Positions 1-10,855 of a stretch of 64,000 nucleotides of DNA are shown piece after piece; positions within the stretch are counted from its first letter, which is position 1; each line of letters begins with the position of its first letter. The notes below the pieces were generated by a model that was given only the letters and a program-made list of their open reading frames with translations, had not been told where the DNA came from and searched no databases. A program made the position numbers and the translations under genes. This stretch comes from Bacteroidota bacterium (GTDB taxonomy: Bacteria; Bacteroidota; Bacteroidia; Chitinophagales; Chitinophagaceae): the NCBI GenBank assembly GCA_013288945.1, contig JABDAZ010000001.1:1-64000 (forward strand), given 5' to 3'.

Positions 1-558
1 CCAGTAAAAACTTATCTGAATAAAATAAATAATCAGGTAACAAGATTAAATAAACTTATTCAGTCAATGTTGGACATATCAAAAATTGAAAGTGGCAGAC
101 TTGATTTTATTTTTGAAGAAGTGGAGATGAATCCTTTTATTAATGAAATAATTGAATCCGTAATACCAATTCATCCAATGCATAATATATCCCTGCTACA
201 CCATGGCAACTCACGCGCCGTGGTAGATAAGCTGAGGATGGAACAGGTTTTAATAAACATCATTAATAATGCGGCAAAATATTCGCAACCAAAAACGAAT
301 ATTGAAATAATTACTTCAGTTGATGACGGATATTTTGTATGCAGCGTTAGAGATCACGGCATTGGTATGAATGCAGAAAGTGCATCGCGTATTTTTGAAA
401 AATATTACAGGGATGAAGCAGTGTCGAGCAAATATTCAGGATTTGGAATGGGATTGTATATCACCGCAAAAATTATTGCAGACCACAAAGGTTCTATATG
501 GGTCGAAAGCTTACTTAATAAGGGTTCAGTGTTTACTTTTAAAATGCCAACAGTATAA
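1..558 (+). CDS. Sensor histidine kinase, C-terminal HisKA/HATPase part (truncated at left window edge)
   Basis: Frame open from base 1: PVKTYLNKINNQVTRLNKLIQSMLDISKIESGRLDF...; N-box NIINNAAKYS, G-boxes DHGIGM and GFGMGLYI. Confidence 0.9.
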   Translation, partial: PVKTYLNKINNQVTRLNKLIQSMLDISKIESGRLDFIFEEVEMNPFINEIIESVIPIHPMHNISLLHHGNSRAVVDKLRMEQVLINIINNAAKYSQPKTNIEIITSVDDGYFVCSVRDHGIGMNAESASRIFEKYYRDEAVSSKYSGFGMGLYITAKIIADHKGSIWVESLLNKGSVFTFKMPTV

Positions 559-663
559 TTTTCATGTTTGATGTGGAATGCTATTCAATATTTGTTGCCA
601 GGATATTTTTCGCCGGCACCAAAAAACACTTCAATAGATTTTATTTTGCTTGAACTGTTGAAA

Positions 664-1002
664 TTAAACATCCACGTTGCGGATGGTCTTGTTATCAGAT
701 GTATATATTTCCACCAGTAACATTAAAACATCCCCTTTTTCAATCATCTTAATATATTTTACCTTCTTAATAAATCCCGCAGTCGGCCAGCACTTTTGCT
801 TAAACTGTTGTACATTGATATGATCGTCATTATTGGGGCTGGTAAAAGTAAAGTCATCAGCAAATTGAGCGGCTACGGAATCCCAGATGTTTTTTTCAAA
901 TCCTGTATAATAAGCCATAGCCACTTTTTCTTTGGCTGTTGATTGAGCATAGGAAGTCATAACAGAACTAATAAAAAAGATAGATATTATTAAACGTATC
1001 AT
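664..1002 (-). CDS. Small secreted hypothetical protein, possibly SnoaL/NTF2-like
   Basis: 112-aa ORF with N-terminal signal peptide (MIRLIISIFFISSVMTSYAQ). Confidence 0.5.
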   Translation of the reverse strand: MIRLIISIFFISSVMTSYAQSTAKEKVAMAYYTGFEKNIWDSVAAQFADDFTFTSPNNDDHINVQQFKQKCWPTAGFIKKVKYIKMIEKGDVLMLLVEIYTSDNKTIRNVDV

Positions 1003-1188
1003 AGCAATGCTAATTTAACTGTTAGTGTATCCGAAAGTTATTAATAAATTCATTGCCTTTTTTCTCCTTTGCTTATGCCAAATTCGGGAAGGATTAAACT
1101 ACTTTAAATTTAAGGAATAAATAGTTTGCAGGTTAGTGTAGATTTCTTGCGGCAATATATTTGAAGAGGTCTATCATAAATTGGCATA

Positions 1189-1557
1189 ATGAAAAAAATT
1201 CTTGTAATTGATGATGAAAAAGATATCTTATTTATGATACAGTATATTTTAAAATCACAAGGGTTTAAAGTTGAAACAGATGATGCAGGTAATGTTTTTG
1301 AAATTATAAAATACAATTCACTACCCGATTTAATTCTTCTTGATATTAATATAGGCGAAAAAAATGGCGGTGAAATTTGCGTTGAATTAAAAAAGAATAT
1401 ACGAACAAAAAATATTCCTGTTATTCTTGTATCTGCCGACAAGAGTATAATAGAAATAAAAAATAAGTGTGGAGCTGAAGATTGTCTCGCAAAGCCATTT
1501 AGTTCCGAAGATTTGTTGTCAAAAGTACATTCTAATCTAATTGCAACAGGATTTTAA
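1189..1557 (+). CDS. Single-domain response regulator receiver (CheY-like)
   Basis: VIDDEKD, LILLDINIG (phospho-acceptor Asp), VSAD, AKPFSSEDL signatures. Confidence 0.9.
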   Translation: MKKILVIDDEKDILFMIQYILKSQGFKVETDDAGNVFEIIKYNSLPDLILLDINIGEKNGGEICVELKKNIRTKNIPVILVSADKSIIEIKNKCGAEDCLAKPFSSEDLLSKVHSNLIATGF

Positions 1558-1584
1558 AAATGGATTGTGGTGTCAGGAATTATC

Positions 1585-1665
1585 TATGATGCAACATTTG
1601 AGTTATCAGTCACAAATAAAGGCAAAGGAATTCCGAAAGAAGAGATTAGCAGATTATTCCACATA
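1585..1665 (+). pseudogene. Histidine kinase HATPase fragment
   Basis: Translates to DATFELSVTNKGKGIPKEEISRLFH (G1 box) then stop; no intact ORF around it. Confidence 0.55.
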
Positions 1666-1768
1666 GAAATATTATTTTGTTGCAAAGACACTTTAATTGT
1701 TGTACCTTTTAGAAATCCATTTTGATTAACTGATCAACCGGATATTCTCACCTCTTCAACTTTTAATC

Positions 1769-1969
1769 ATGTGGAAAAAAATTAAATTTTCTGATGTTGC
1801 TTCCCTAGAAAAACACGATATTTTATGTTCAATAATTGCAGGCAATAAAATTGAATTTAGAATAGTTGAAAATACCGTAGAATATTTGCAATTATCATCG
1901 GTAAAATTTGACTTTATTAAAATTCTTCCATTAAAAAAATTAACGTCAGAAATATGGTATAAAAAATAG
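1769..1969 (+). CDS. 66-aa hypothetical protein, copy 1 of a dispersed duplicate
   Basis: Near-identical protein at 12397-12597; upstream DNA also conserved. Confidence 0.6.
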   Translation: MWKKIKFSDVASLEKHDILCSIIAGNKIEFRIVENTVEYLQLSSVKFDFIKILPLKKLTSEIWYKK

Positions 1970-2049
1970 TTTAATCTCGTTTTATATTTATATACTACAA
2001 TACACAAGTGGGCATGCATGTGTTCAAAGGAATGAATATTTCCTTTTTT

Positions 2050-2470
2050 CTATCACTTCAAATAATGATAACAAATTCACTAAACTCGTTTTCTTTCGTA
2101 TTCACTTTTATTTCACCGCCATGCGCTTTAATAATGTCATAGCTCAATGATAGACCCAACCCTGTTCCTTGTCCTGTCGGTTTAGTTGTGAAAAATGGCT
2201 GAAATATTTTATCAATAATTTTTTCGGAATTCCATTACCATTATCTCTTACACTTATTTCAACTTTATTATTACTTTTTTTGTAGTTACCGTTATTGTAG
2301 GTTCATAATTTGATATTTGCTGGGTTGCTTTGGCATTTACACCATAGAAAGCATTGTTATAAATTTAATAATACTCTTGAAATATCCTGGGCAACAATAT
2401 TAATGTTGCCAATCAATTACAATGTAATTTGATCTGCAAAAACATTTCGGTTGTTTAAAAAATTGCAGCT
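2050..2470 (-). pseudogene. Decayed histidine kinase C-terminus, homologous to the end of the 6439-8475 kinase
   Basis: Reverse complement reads NIVAQDISRVLLN..., [59 protein letters not shown] with frameshifts. Confidence 0.75.
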
Positions 2471-2509
2471 AACGCCAGGTTGCCGCAATTTTCTCAAACT
2501 ACAATCACA

Positions 2510-2992
2510 TTAGCGAGAGAAAATAAATAATACATCATTTTCAGTTTTTATTTTTTTCTCAAAACGCATTTCCAATTTCTCTAAAAGCTTTATGGAATTA
2601 ATATTGTCTTCTACTGTTACAGCTAAGATTTTCTGATGATTATTATTATTCATGGCATCTTCTAAAACTGCTTTTGCAGCTTCATATGCATATCCGTTTT
2701 TAAAAAATAGTGGAAGAAAGGCGAATCCAATATCGTAGTGTTCTAAATATTCTCTTTTAATTAAGGTTATGATGCTAATGCTTACACCTTTTAATGTTAC
2801 TACCCAATAGTTAATTGCAGGGTTACTCATTATTTTTCTAACATAGTTTTTTGCATCCTCAGCTGTGTTGATATTTCTGTTGCCAATATATTTTATCCAC
2901 TCGTTTGTATTTACCAGTTCTTTTATAAAAGTAGCATCATGTATAGTGAGTTTGCTTAATGAAAGTCTTTCAGTTGTATATATACTTTGCAT
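2510..2992 (-). CDS. GNAT acetyltransferase (RimJ/RimL-like)
   Basis: YTTERLSLSKLTIHDA...IGFAFLPLFFKNGYAYEAAKAVLEDAM...VEDNINSIKLLEKLEMRFEKK. Confidence 0.8.
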   Translation of the reverse strand: MQSIYTTERLSLSKLTIHDATFIKELVNTNEWIKYIGNRNINTAEDAKNYVRKIMSNPAINYWVVTLKGVSISIITLIKREYLEHYDIGFAFLPLFFKNGYAYEAAKAVLEDAMNNNNHQKILAVTVEDNINSIKLLEKLEMRFEKKIKTENDVLFIFSR

Positions 2993-3149
2993 ATAGGTTT
3001 ATATTTTAGCTTCCTTCGCGGTCATTAAGATATCACTTGAAGATTTTACTAAATTAAATATTTGCCAAGCAACCAAAAAAATGGTTCATGCAAGAAGGTA
3101 ATCATAAAAAAATAATTATTATATTCATTTTATAACACAGACAAACAAA

Positions 3150-3680
3150 ATGAATACTGCGATCACAATTATAACTATAATAGCAACCATTGTTATATTG
3201 CTTTTAATCTTTGCTGCCTTAATGAAGAAAGGGTATAAAACGCATAGCGAAGTTATTATCCTAGTATCACAGCAAAAAGCGTTTGACTATCTAAAACATA
3301 TAAAAAATCAAGACAACTTTAATAAGTGGCTAATGATAGACCCAAACATGAAAAAAGAATTTAATGGTATTGACGGAACTGTTGGATTCGTTTACGCGTG
3401 GAATGGGAATAAAGAAGCGGGTGAAGGAGAACAGGAAATTAAAGGAATCGTCGGAGAAAAAAATATCGAAATGGAAATTCGTTTCAAAAGACCATTTGCG
3501 GGCATTGCTTATGCTACAATGGCAACTGAATACTTATCGGACAATCAAACTAAAGTTATTTGGAATACTTCCAGTTCAATGAAGTATCCGTTGAACATCA
3601 TGCTGCCATTAATCGAGAAAATGTTGGAGAAAGACATGCGCGTAAGTTTAACAACTTTGAAAAACATCTTGGAAAAATAA
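3150..3680 (+). CDS. SRPBCC/polyketide-cyclase-like protein
   Basis: N-terminal TM helix then START-like pattern (SEVIILVSQQKAFDYLKHIKNQDNFNKW). Confidence 0.65.
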   Translation: MNTAITIITIIATIVILLLIFAALMKKGYKTHSEVIILVSQQKAFDYLKHIKNQDNFNKWLMIDPNMKKEFNGIDGTVGFVYAWNGNKEAGEGEQEIKGIVGEKNIEMEIRFKRPFAGIAYATMATEYLSDNQTKVIWNTSSSMKYPLNIMLPLIEKMLEKDMRVSLTTLKNILEK

Positions 3681-3719
3681 TTTATAATTTCAAATGAGAA
3701 ATTATCAAACTCCTTCGCT

Positions 3720-3941
3720 TTAATTTTTGTTTTTAAATAAAAATATAATAACAGTATCTATCAGTTCGAGAAAAGCAATTAATGCAGCCACAATAACTAT
3801 AGGAATAAATATAGGAGTAGTATACAAAAATCCTAAAACGTAATTAATAAGTAAGACAATTATTACAATTAAAAGTATTGCAATGGAATATGCAATAACC
3901 TTACGGGTTTTAGCAATGATGTTTTTAGTCATGGTTAGCAA
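3720..3941 (-). CDS. Small membrane hypothetical protein
   Basis: 73-aa ORF with two hydrophobic segments. Confidence 0.4.
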   Translation of the reverse strand: MLTMTKNIIAKTRKVIAYSIAILLIVIIVLLINYVLGFLYTTPIFIPIVIVAALIAFLELIDTVIIFLFKNKN

Positions 3942-4011
3942 ACACTAAAATAGCATAATTGACAAATTTAAAATTAGGATTAATAAAAATCTGTGACACA
4001 CATCACAAACT

Positions 4012-4263
4012 ATGCTGAATTTATTTTCTCGGATTTGTTATTTTTTTATTTTGCCAAAAAAATCCGGCATGTTTTCCGAAGACATCCGCATAAAATTGAA
4101 GACGATGAACTGCCCGGCACATCAAATGCCGCCTACAGTTATCATTGATAAAGGGCAATTTCAAATAGGCACATGCTGCCATGCGTTTAGAATAAACGTT
4201 CTTGGAAATTTGAAAAATTTATTGGCAGAAGAAAAGCCTAACATTTATTATGAAGCGCTCTAG
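4012..4263 (+). CDS. Small Cys/His-containing hypothetical protein
   Basis: 83-aa ORF with NCPAHQ and TCCHAF motifs. Confidence 0.4.
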   Translation: MLNLFSRICYFFILPKKSGMFSEDIRIKLKTMNCPAHQMPPTVIIDKGQFQIGTCCHAFRINVLGNLKNLLAEEKPNIYYEAL

Positions 4264-4536
4264 CGAAGAAGTTACAAAATTTTAAAAAAATGGCAGCTAT
4301 AGAAATAGCCGCCCGTTAAGAATTTTGTTATCAATTTATCAGAAAAAACTTAAACGGATTTTCATTCATTTAATTTTATAATGTGTATAAGTGATAAAGC
4401 AATTCACATTAAGGACACTTTTTAAAATAGAAAAATTATGAGCATTGCTGGAAAATCTTTTTTATTTGAATGTTGACAAGTTATTAATTTTCATTTTAAA
4501 ATATCTTCAGTGTATTAATGGCATTCTAATACCTTA

Positions 4537-5043
4537 CTAATTGTTTTTTAATTTGAATTTTTGAATTGTACTCCACTTTCCACCGTCTTTTTGCTCAATT
4601 AAACTTACACAATCAAATTTGATTTTTTTTGGCAAACTCATTTTTGCGACTTGCTCAAAAATATCGTCCGTACAAATTGAATTTCTTGGGTGCATTAATG
4701 TAATGTGTGGCTCTTGCTTCTTTGAACTGGTTTGCCCAATCAGGATTTGTTTGCGCAACTCTTGAAATTCTTCACTGTCAGTATTTGCTGAAAGTAAAAG
4801 TCCTTTACCGTTGTCAAACCTGATAACTTTTCCAAACTCAATAACAATTTCGGTGTGTGTTGAAAAAAGAAAATTTTCTATTACTTGTTCAAGATTTTCA
4901 ATTTCATCCTCTCTGCATAAAGTAACGTGAGATTTTATTAATTTAAATTGTAGCGGATTAAACTTTTGACGAATTTGTTCGATTGTTATTGCATCTTTTT
5001 CGCATACAAATAATGTCAGCTGTCTGCGAATGTTTACAATCAC
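4537..5043 (-). CDS. 2'-5' RNA ligase family protein (2H phosphoesterase-like)
   Basis: KSHVTLCRED and EPHITLMHPRN form the paired HxT motifs. Confidence 0.75.
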   Translation of the reverse strand: MIVNIRRQLTLFVCEKDAITIEQIRQKFNPLQFKLIKSHVTLCREDEIENLEQVIENFLFSTHTEIVIEFGKVIRFDNGKGLLLSANTDSEEFQELRKQILIGQTSSKKQEPHITLMHPRNSICTDDIFEQVAKMSLPKKIKFDCVSLIEQKDGGKWSTIQKFKLKNN

Positions 5044-5443
5044 TTTTTGTAAATTTTTAGTTCAGAGATTATTTCGAAACTCAAGTTACTAATCCTATGC
5101 GTTTGAAAGCAAATCTCGAAACCTATCTAGTTATAAGTAATTGAAATTTTCACTTTCAAAAATCATTTTATGCAAACAAAAAAGGAGATAATCAATTTAA
5201 ACTTTTTGAATTTTTCGAAGAAAAAACTTCAGGATATTTAGACAAAAATATTAATGAATCAAACGAGCTGTCCGTTTGACTATTGAATTTGTTAATGATA
5301 AAAGAAGATAAACGTTTGACAATATGTTGTAAATTGAAATTATTAATTGGCTTTAGTTGTACTCAATTTTTTTTAAATGCTTTCGATAGTCAAGCCAAAT
5401 CGTTATGCATTATTTTTAAAAAATATATTCAATAGATAAAAAG

Positions 5444-5923
5444 ATGAAAGACATTCCAACTCTATACCAATGGGCTGGAGATATGCAAACTTTTGAAATT
5501 TTGTTTACCAAATTTTATGACAAAGTTTTGAAAGACGATTTATTAAACGAAGTGTTTAAAAATATGTCGTCAGAGCACATCAAACATGTTGCACATTTTG
5601 TAGCAGAAGTTTTTGGTGGCGAAAAACTATATACAATAGAAGATGGAGGAAGCCATGCAAAAATGATTGGCCACCATATTGGCAAAATGTTGACAGAACA
5701 AAAACGCCATCGTTGGCTTCAACTCTTATTACAAACTGCTGACGAAATAGGCCTTAAGAGTGACCCTGAATTTCGTTCGGCTTTCGTCGGATATTTAGAA
5801 TGGGGATCCCGGATTGCTGTTATCAATTCTCAACTTACTACAAACTTAATGAATGACACAGAACCAATGCCTGAATGGGGTTGGGGCGAAACCGGCGGAC
5901 CTTACATACAGAAAAAATATTAA
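5444..5923 (+). CDS. Group II truncated hemoglobin-like protein
   Basis: FEILFTKFYDKVLKDDLL...HVAHFVAEVFGG...MIGHHIGKMLTEQKRHRWLQLL. Confidence 0.8.
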   Translation: MKDIPTLYQWAGDMQTFEILFTKFYDKVLKDDLLNEVFKNMSSEHIKHVAHFVAEVFGGEKLYTIEDGGSHAKMIGHHIGKMLTEQKRHRWLQLLLQTADEIGLKSDPEFRSAFVGYLEWGSRIAVINSQLTTNLMNDTEPMPEWGWGETGGPYIQKKY

Positions 5924-6438
5924 GAAAAGCAAATATAAAATATTCCATCCGGCGATTATGGGCAGCGCGTGTTGGCTCTGAATTTGCACAAAGCGCTTAA
6001 CGTTGTACGTATGCAAATTAAAAACTTTATTACAGAAGCTTTAGCAACTAATATTTTATTGCTTGCAAAACTGTTTGGGTAACGTGTTGTTTTGACGCAT
6101 ATGCTTTTGCCAGTAAAATCCGTGCAAAAACATTCGCGCTTGATCCGATTATTATATAAAATATTAACTTTAATTCAATTGAAAACAGTTTTAATAACTC
6201 AATAAAAAAATTATTTTATTTATGAAATAACAGTTGAGATGAAGGCTAATTAAATAACAATATTTATAAGTCAATTTTCAATTTACTTCATAATGAAAAA
6301 ACTCCTTGGTAACGTTTGGCTATTCGTAATTTTTAATAATTGCAGTTGAATTGTGAAGGCACAAAAGAATAATATTAATTCTTTAATGAAGGTTTTAAAC
6401 TTAGCAAAGAACCAAATACTTGCCACTAAATAAATCTC

Positions 6439-8475
6439 ATGAAATCATTAAAATTAATGCTGTTGTACTTATTGTTTGTTGTTGCTAAAGCACAATCACA
6501 ACAACAAACACTTGACAGCCTGCATACTGCTTTGCAAAATGCACCAAATGATACTATACGCATGGATGTGTTAAGCGGGCTGGGATATTATTATGACCAT
6601 TCCAATGCGGATAGTGTGGAGTTTTATCTGGGGCAAAGCTTATCAATCTCAAGAAAGCTAAACCTGAAATTATACGAGGCAGGGTCATTATCATCACTGG
6701 CTTATCATTACGCATGGAGCGATTATCCAAAGGCATTACAGCTTGTAATGCAGGCATTGGCCATTGCAGAAGATTCGACCAGTGAAAAAACTGCCTGGAA
6801 CCTGCAGCCAGGGCATACGCCACACAAAGAAAGGCTTGCCTTGCTTGGATATATCTATTTTAACTCCGCACAACTATTCGGCAATACGGGTGATATTAAA
6901 AAACAAATGCAAAGCCTGCGGAAATCAATGGAAATAGCTGAATCTTTAGGCGATTCAATATTGAACATGATAGCGACTATGAATCTTGGAACGATATACC
7001 TGGATAAAATTAAAAAATTTGATTCTACACTTTACTTTGAACAAAAGGCACTAAACTTTTTTTCTCCCATAAATGGCGACAAAAGCAGTATTGGCTGGAT
7101 ATATGGCAGTATGGGCGCCGCTTATCTTGAACAAGGGAATTTTCATCTTTCCAGAAATGCTTTTCAAAAAGGATTGCAATGGATGCAGGATCAAAATAAT
7201 CTTGCAGGTGTCGGAAGCCTTTGCCTTTCGTTAAGCAAACTGTACCGGATTAATGGAAAACATGATTCCAGTTTGCTTTATGCTTACAGAGCACTTGAAA
7301 CCTATAAAATTTTTAAAGACAGAAAGGGAATTGCCGATGCATGGTCTTCCCTTTCGCTTGCTTATGGAGAACAAAAAAAAACAGACAGTGCTTTTGTTTA
7401 TTTAAAACTTGCCACTGCATTGCGGGATTCACTGGGTAATGTAGAAAAAGAAAACCTCATTGCTTTTGAGAACAAAAGTTTTAACGAACAAATGCGCGTT
7501 AAAGATTTAGAAAATGAAAAAATTCAAATACAAACTAAAATAAGAACCTATGCCATGCTCGCGGGCATAGGTGTTTTTATGATTATTGCATCTTTATTGT
7601 ATCGAAATAACCGGCACCGCAAAAAAGCAAACCTGCTTTTGCAAAAACAAAAAGAAGAAATTGCAGATCAAAAAGAAAATATAGAGCAGGCAATGGTTGA
7701 ATTAAAATCAACACAGCAACAATTGATACAATCTGAAAAAATGGCAAGCCTTGGTGAACTTACAGCGGGCATCGCTCATGAAATTCAGAACCCATTGAAC
7801 TTCGTAAATAATTTTTCAGAAGTAAATAAAGAACTTGTTGATGAATTACAAATAGAATTGAAAGCAGGTAATACGGAAGAAGCAATTGCAATTTCAAATG
7901 ATATAAAAGATAACGAAGAAAAAATAAATCATCACGGAAAACGTGCAGATGCAATTGTAAAAGGAATGCTGCAGCATACCAGAGAAAACAGTAGGCAAAA
8001 AGAATTAACCGACATTAATAAATTAGCAGATGATTATTTAAAACTTGCATATAATGGCTTTCGTGCAAAAGACAAATTATTTAATACTGCATTAATAACA
8101 AACTATGATGAATCGGTTGGCACTAGTAATATTGTCGCCCAGGATATAGCACGAGTGTTATTGAATATTTACAACAATGCTTTTTATGCAGTAAAAGAAA
8201 AATCAAAACTCCAATTATTAAATTATGAACCTACAATAACTGTAACAACAATAAGAAGAAATGATAAAGTTGAGATAAGTATAACTGACAATGGCAATGG
8301 AATCCCGCAAAAAGTAATTAATAAAATATTCCAACCATTTTTTACAACAAAGCCAACAGGTCAGGGAACAGGTTTAGGATTATCACTGAGCTATGATATT
8401 ATTAAAGCGCATGGTGGAGAAATAAAAGTGAATACAAAAGACGGCGAGTTTACTGAATTCCAAATTATAATTTGA
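6439..8475 (+). CDS. TPR-containing sensor histidine kinase
   Basis: Signal peptide, TPR-like repeats, TM helix, coiled coil, H-box GELTAGIAHEIQNPLNF, HATPase [20 protein letters not shown]. Confidence 0.93.
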   Translation: MKSLKLMLLYLLFVVAKAQSQQQTLDSLHTALQNAPNDTIRMDVLSGLGYYYDHSNADSVEFYLGQSLSISRKLNLKLYEAGSLSSLAYHYAWSDYPKALQLVMQALAIAEDSTSEKTAWNLQPGHTPHKERLALLGYIYFNSAQLFGNTGDIKKQMQSLRKSMEIAESLGDSILNMIATMNLGTIYLDKIKKFDSTLYFEQKALNFFSPINGDKSSIGWIYGSMGAAYLEQGNFHLSRNAFQKGLQWMQDQNNLAGVGSLCLSLSKLYRINGKHDSSLLYAYRALETYKIFKDRKGIADAWSSLSLAYGEQKKTDSAFVYLKLATALRDSLGNVEKENLIAFENKSFNEQMRVKDLENEKIQIQTKIRTYAMLAGIGVFMIIASLLYRNNRHRKKANLLLQKQKEEIADQKENIEQAMVELKSTQQQLIQSEKMASLGELTAGIAHEIQNPLNFVNNFSEVNKELVDELQIELKAGNTEEAIAISNDIKDNEEKINHHGKRADAIVKGMLQHTRENSRQKELTDINKLADDYLKLAYNGFRAKDKLFNTALITNYDESVGTSNIVAQDIARVLLNIYNNAFYAVKEKSKLQLLNYEPTITVTTIRRNDKVEISITDNGNGIPQKVINKIFQPFFTTKPTGQGTGLGLSLSYDIIKAHGGEIKVNTKDGEFTEFQIII

Positions 8476-8603
8476 AGCGACAATACAAAAAGGCGAAGAT
8501 TAACTTGTTTATTTTCAATATAATTTTTTATATGCTGAGATTCGAATAGCGTATATTTAAGTGTTGGCTGCAACTTCATAACAGTCATCTATTCAAACAA
8601 ACA

Positions 8604-9035
8604 ATGAACAATATTCTAAATATTAAATCGCAACTTACGCAATTTATCAATTTAGATAAGTTTAAGGAATATCAGCATTTGCAGTCAACTGTTGAAAATT
8701 CAACCGAGCAGGACAAAAAATTTATTAATGACGAAATAAATAAATGTTGTAAAGAACTTTTACAAGAGTTAAACAAAACGCCAACTGACGATAATCTTAA
8801 GAAGATAGTCCGCGATTCTATTGAGAAAATAGAAGTTGCAATGCTAGACACTGAAGATAGAGAGTTTTGTTATGAGCTGTATTTCAAAATTGGTGAGATA
8901 CTTGGAATTGATATAGAAGACAAGACAGTTACCTTTGAACAAAAACTTCAGCAAGACCTTCTAAGACTGGCGAAACAGGCTGGCATCAACTTTAATGATT
9001 TTCTCCCACCGAATTCGTCGCTAAAGAAATCATAA
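8604..9035 (+). CDS. Hypothetical protein
   Basis: 143-aa ORF, no recognised motif. Confidence 0.45.
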   Translation: MNNILNIKSQLTQFINLDKFKEYQHLQSTVENSTEQDKKFINDEINKCCKELLQELNKTPTDDNLKKIVRDSIEKIEVAMLDTEDREFCYELYFKIGEILGIDIEDKTVTFEQKLQQDLLRLAKQAGINFNDFLPPNSSLKKS

Positions 9036-9044
9036 TACAGCAGC

Positions 9045-9076
9045 CAACATCAGATTTGCCGCAATGCTGGCAGACG
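9045..9076. repeat. Dispersed intergenic repeat, copy A
   Basis: caacatcagatttgccgcaatgctggcagacg; near-match at 9921-9952. Confidence 0.7.
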
Positions 9077-9271
9077 GAAAAACAATCAGCAGCGAATCTT
9101 TAATCAGCTTCCGTTCCGGCGGACATTATTCTATTGAACATTTGTATTAACTTCAGTATAAAATCATTGACCGGTTTTTGATCTCGGCTAACGGATATGA
9201 AAATTCAGTACTGTGGCAAGCCTTGGTCGTTGGCAGTAATGTTACAGGACCCAGTAAATCAACTAAATTTT

Positions 9272-9907
9272 ATGACAGGAATAATTCATTTTGAGACATT
9301 TTTATTGACAGGAATTTTATTAAACCTGACACCAGGTAATGACACAATTTTTATTTTGACTAAAAGTATTGGACAAGGAAAAAAAGCAGGAATTGTTTCA
9401 GCGTTAGGTATTGGGACAGGAAGTATTGTTCACACAATTTTAGCTGCATTCGGACTTTCCATAATTATTGCAAAGTCAATTTTACTCTTCAACATTATCA
9501 AATTTGCAGGAGCAGCTTACCTACTTTACATTGGTTTCAAAATGCTTACTGACAAGTCGCAACTTAAAACAGACAATATTATTTCAAGTAGTTCTGCAGA
9601 CTATTGGAAAATATACAGAGACGGAATTTTCACAAATGTTTTAAATCCCAAAGTTGCTTTATTTTTTATCGCATTTCTGCCCCAATTTATAGACCCAACT
9701 CTAAAGAATACTATTTTGCCATTTATTACATTAGGAACAACTTTTATTTTGACAGGAACAATTTGGTGTTTGATATTGGCAACTTTTGCATCTGCAATTT
9801 TTAGTAAATTGAAGACTAATAAAAAAGTATCAACTTGGATAAATAAGATTTGCGGACTAACAATGATTGGACTTGGAATTAAAGTTGCATTGACTGACCG
9901 AAAGTAA
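9272..9907 (+). CDS. LysE/RhtB family translocator
   Basis: LLTGILLNLTPGNDTIFILTKSIGQGKKAGIVSALGIGTG...NPKVALFFIAFLPQF; internal ATG at 9272 fits the family N-terminus better than 9197. Confidence 0.9.
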   Translation: MTGIIHFETFLLTGILLNLTPGNDTIFILTKSIGQGKKAGIVSALGIGTGSIVHTILAAFGLSIIIAKSILLFNIIKFAGAAYLLYIGFKMLTDKSQLKTDNIISSSSADYWKIYRDGIFTNVLNPKVALFFIAFLPQFIDPTLKNTILPFITLGTTFILTGTIWCLILATFASAIFSKLKTNKKVSTWINKICGLTMIGLGIKVALTDRK

Positions 9908-9920
9908 AAAACACTACCGT

Positions 9921-9952
9921 CAACATGGGGTTTGCTGCTATGCTGGCAGACG
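9921..9952. repeat. Dispersed intergenic repeat, copy B
   Basis: caacatggggtttgctgctatgctggcagacg; near-match at 9045-9076. Confidence 0.7.
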
Positions 9953-10096
9953 AATAAATCCTCATCTTTTTGTTCACTATCAGCAATAGTTCCAGCCGAC
10001 GAACAAAGCCAGGCAAAAGTTCTTATCCTCATCTTTTAAACATATTCAAGCAATAGTTTCAGGCAAGACAAAGTAGATTGACTATTTTTATTTTCA

Positions 10097-10801
10097 ATGA
10101 TCAATAGTTCAAATAAAATTCCGCTTAGAAAAGCAGCTCTATACGCAGGAATTGTAATTCTTGTTATTGCATTGGTAGCCCCTTTTGCTGAAGTTTATTT
10201 ATATCCTAAGCTTGTTGATTTAATAAACCCGCCACAAACCATTCATAATATCATAAACAATAAAGCACTTTTTGTTTCTATGATATTCAGCTACCTGCTA
10301 ACTTTTGCAGGGGATATCGTATTGTCTTGGTTATTATACATTTTACTTGCACCAGTGCATAAACACCTTTCCTTACTGACTGCATTATTTAGACTGGCTT
10401 TTGCATTAATAGCTTTGACTGCGCTTTTAAACCTTGTTACCGTTTTTCAATTGCTAAGTACAGAAGAATATTCTGTTGCAGCTGGACAGACTCAATTGAA
10501 TACTCAGATAATATTATGTTTCAAAACCTTCAGAAGCAATTACCATTTCGGAATTATTTTTTTCAGTATTCATTTGATGTTGCTTGGTTATTTAGTTATC
10601 AAGTCTGGTTATATAAATAGAATGATGGGAGTTGTGCTCATTATTTGCGGCTTTGGTTATCTGACAGATGCTTTAAAACCCTTTTTATTCCCTAATCTCA
10701 ATTCCAGTTTCATAACCATTACTTTCTTTGGTGAATTAATTTTTATGTTATGGCTATTGATTAAAGGTTATAAAATAGAAGACAAAAACGACACAACTTA
10801 A
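10097..10801 (+). CDS. DUF4386-like integral membrane protein
   Basis: Multi-TM protein, VAPFAEVYLYPKLV...YLVIKSGYINRMMGVVLIICGFGYL. Confidence 0.7.
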   Translation: MINSSNKIPLRKAALYAGIVILVIALVAPFAEVYLYPKLVDLINPPQTIHNIINNKALFVSMIFSYLLTFAGDIVLSWLLYILLAPVHKHLSLLTALFRLAFALIALTALLNLVTVFQLLSTEEYSVAAGQTQLNTQIILCFKTFRSNYHFGIIFFSIHLMLLGYLVIKSGYINRMMGVVLIICGFGYLTDALKPFLFPNLNSSFITITFFGELIFMLWLLIKGYKIEDKNDTT

Positions 10802-10855
10802 ACTGGCATTAATAATCTTGATTTAGACATCATGCAAACAGCTTGGTGCAGAATA

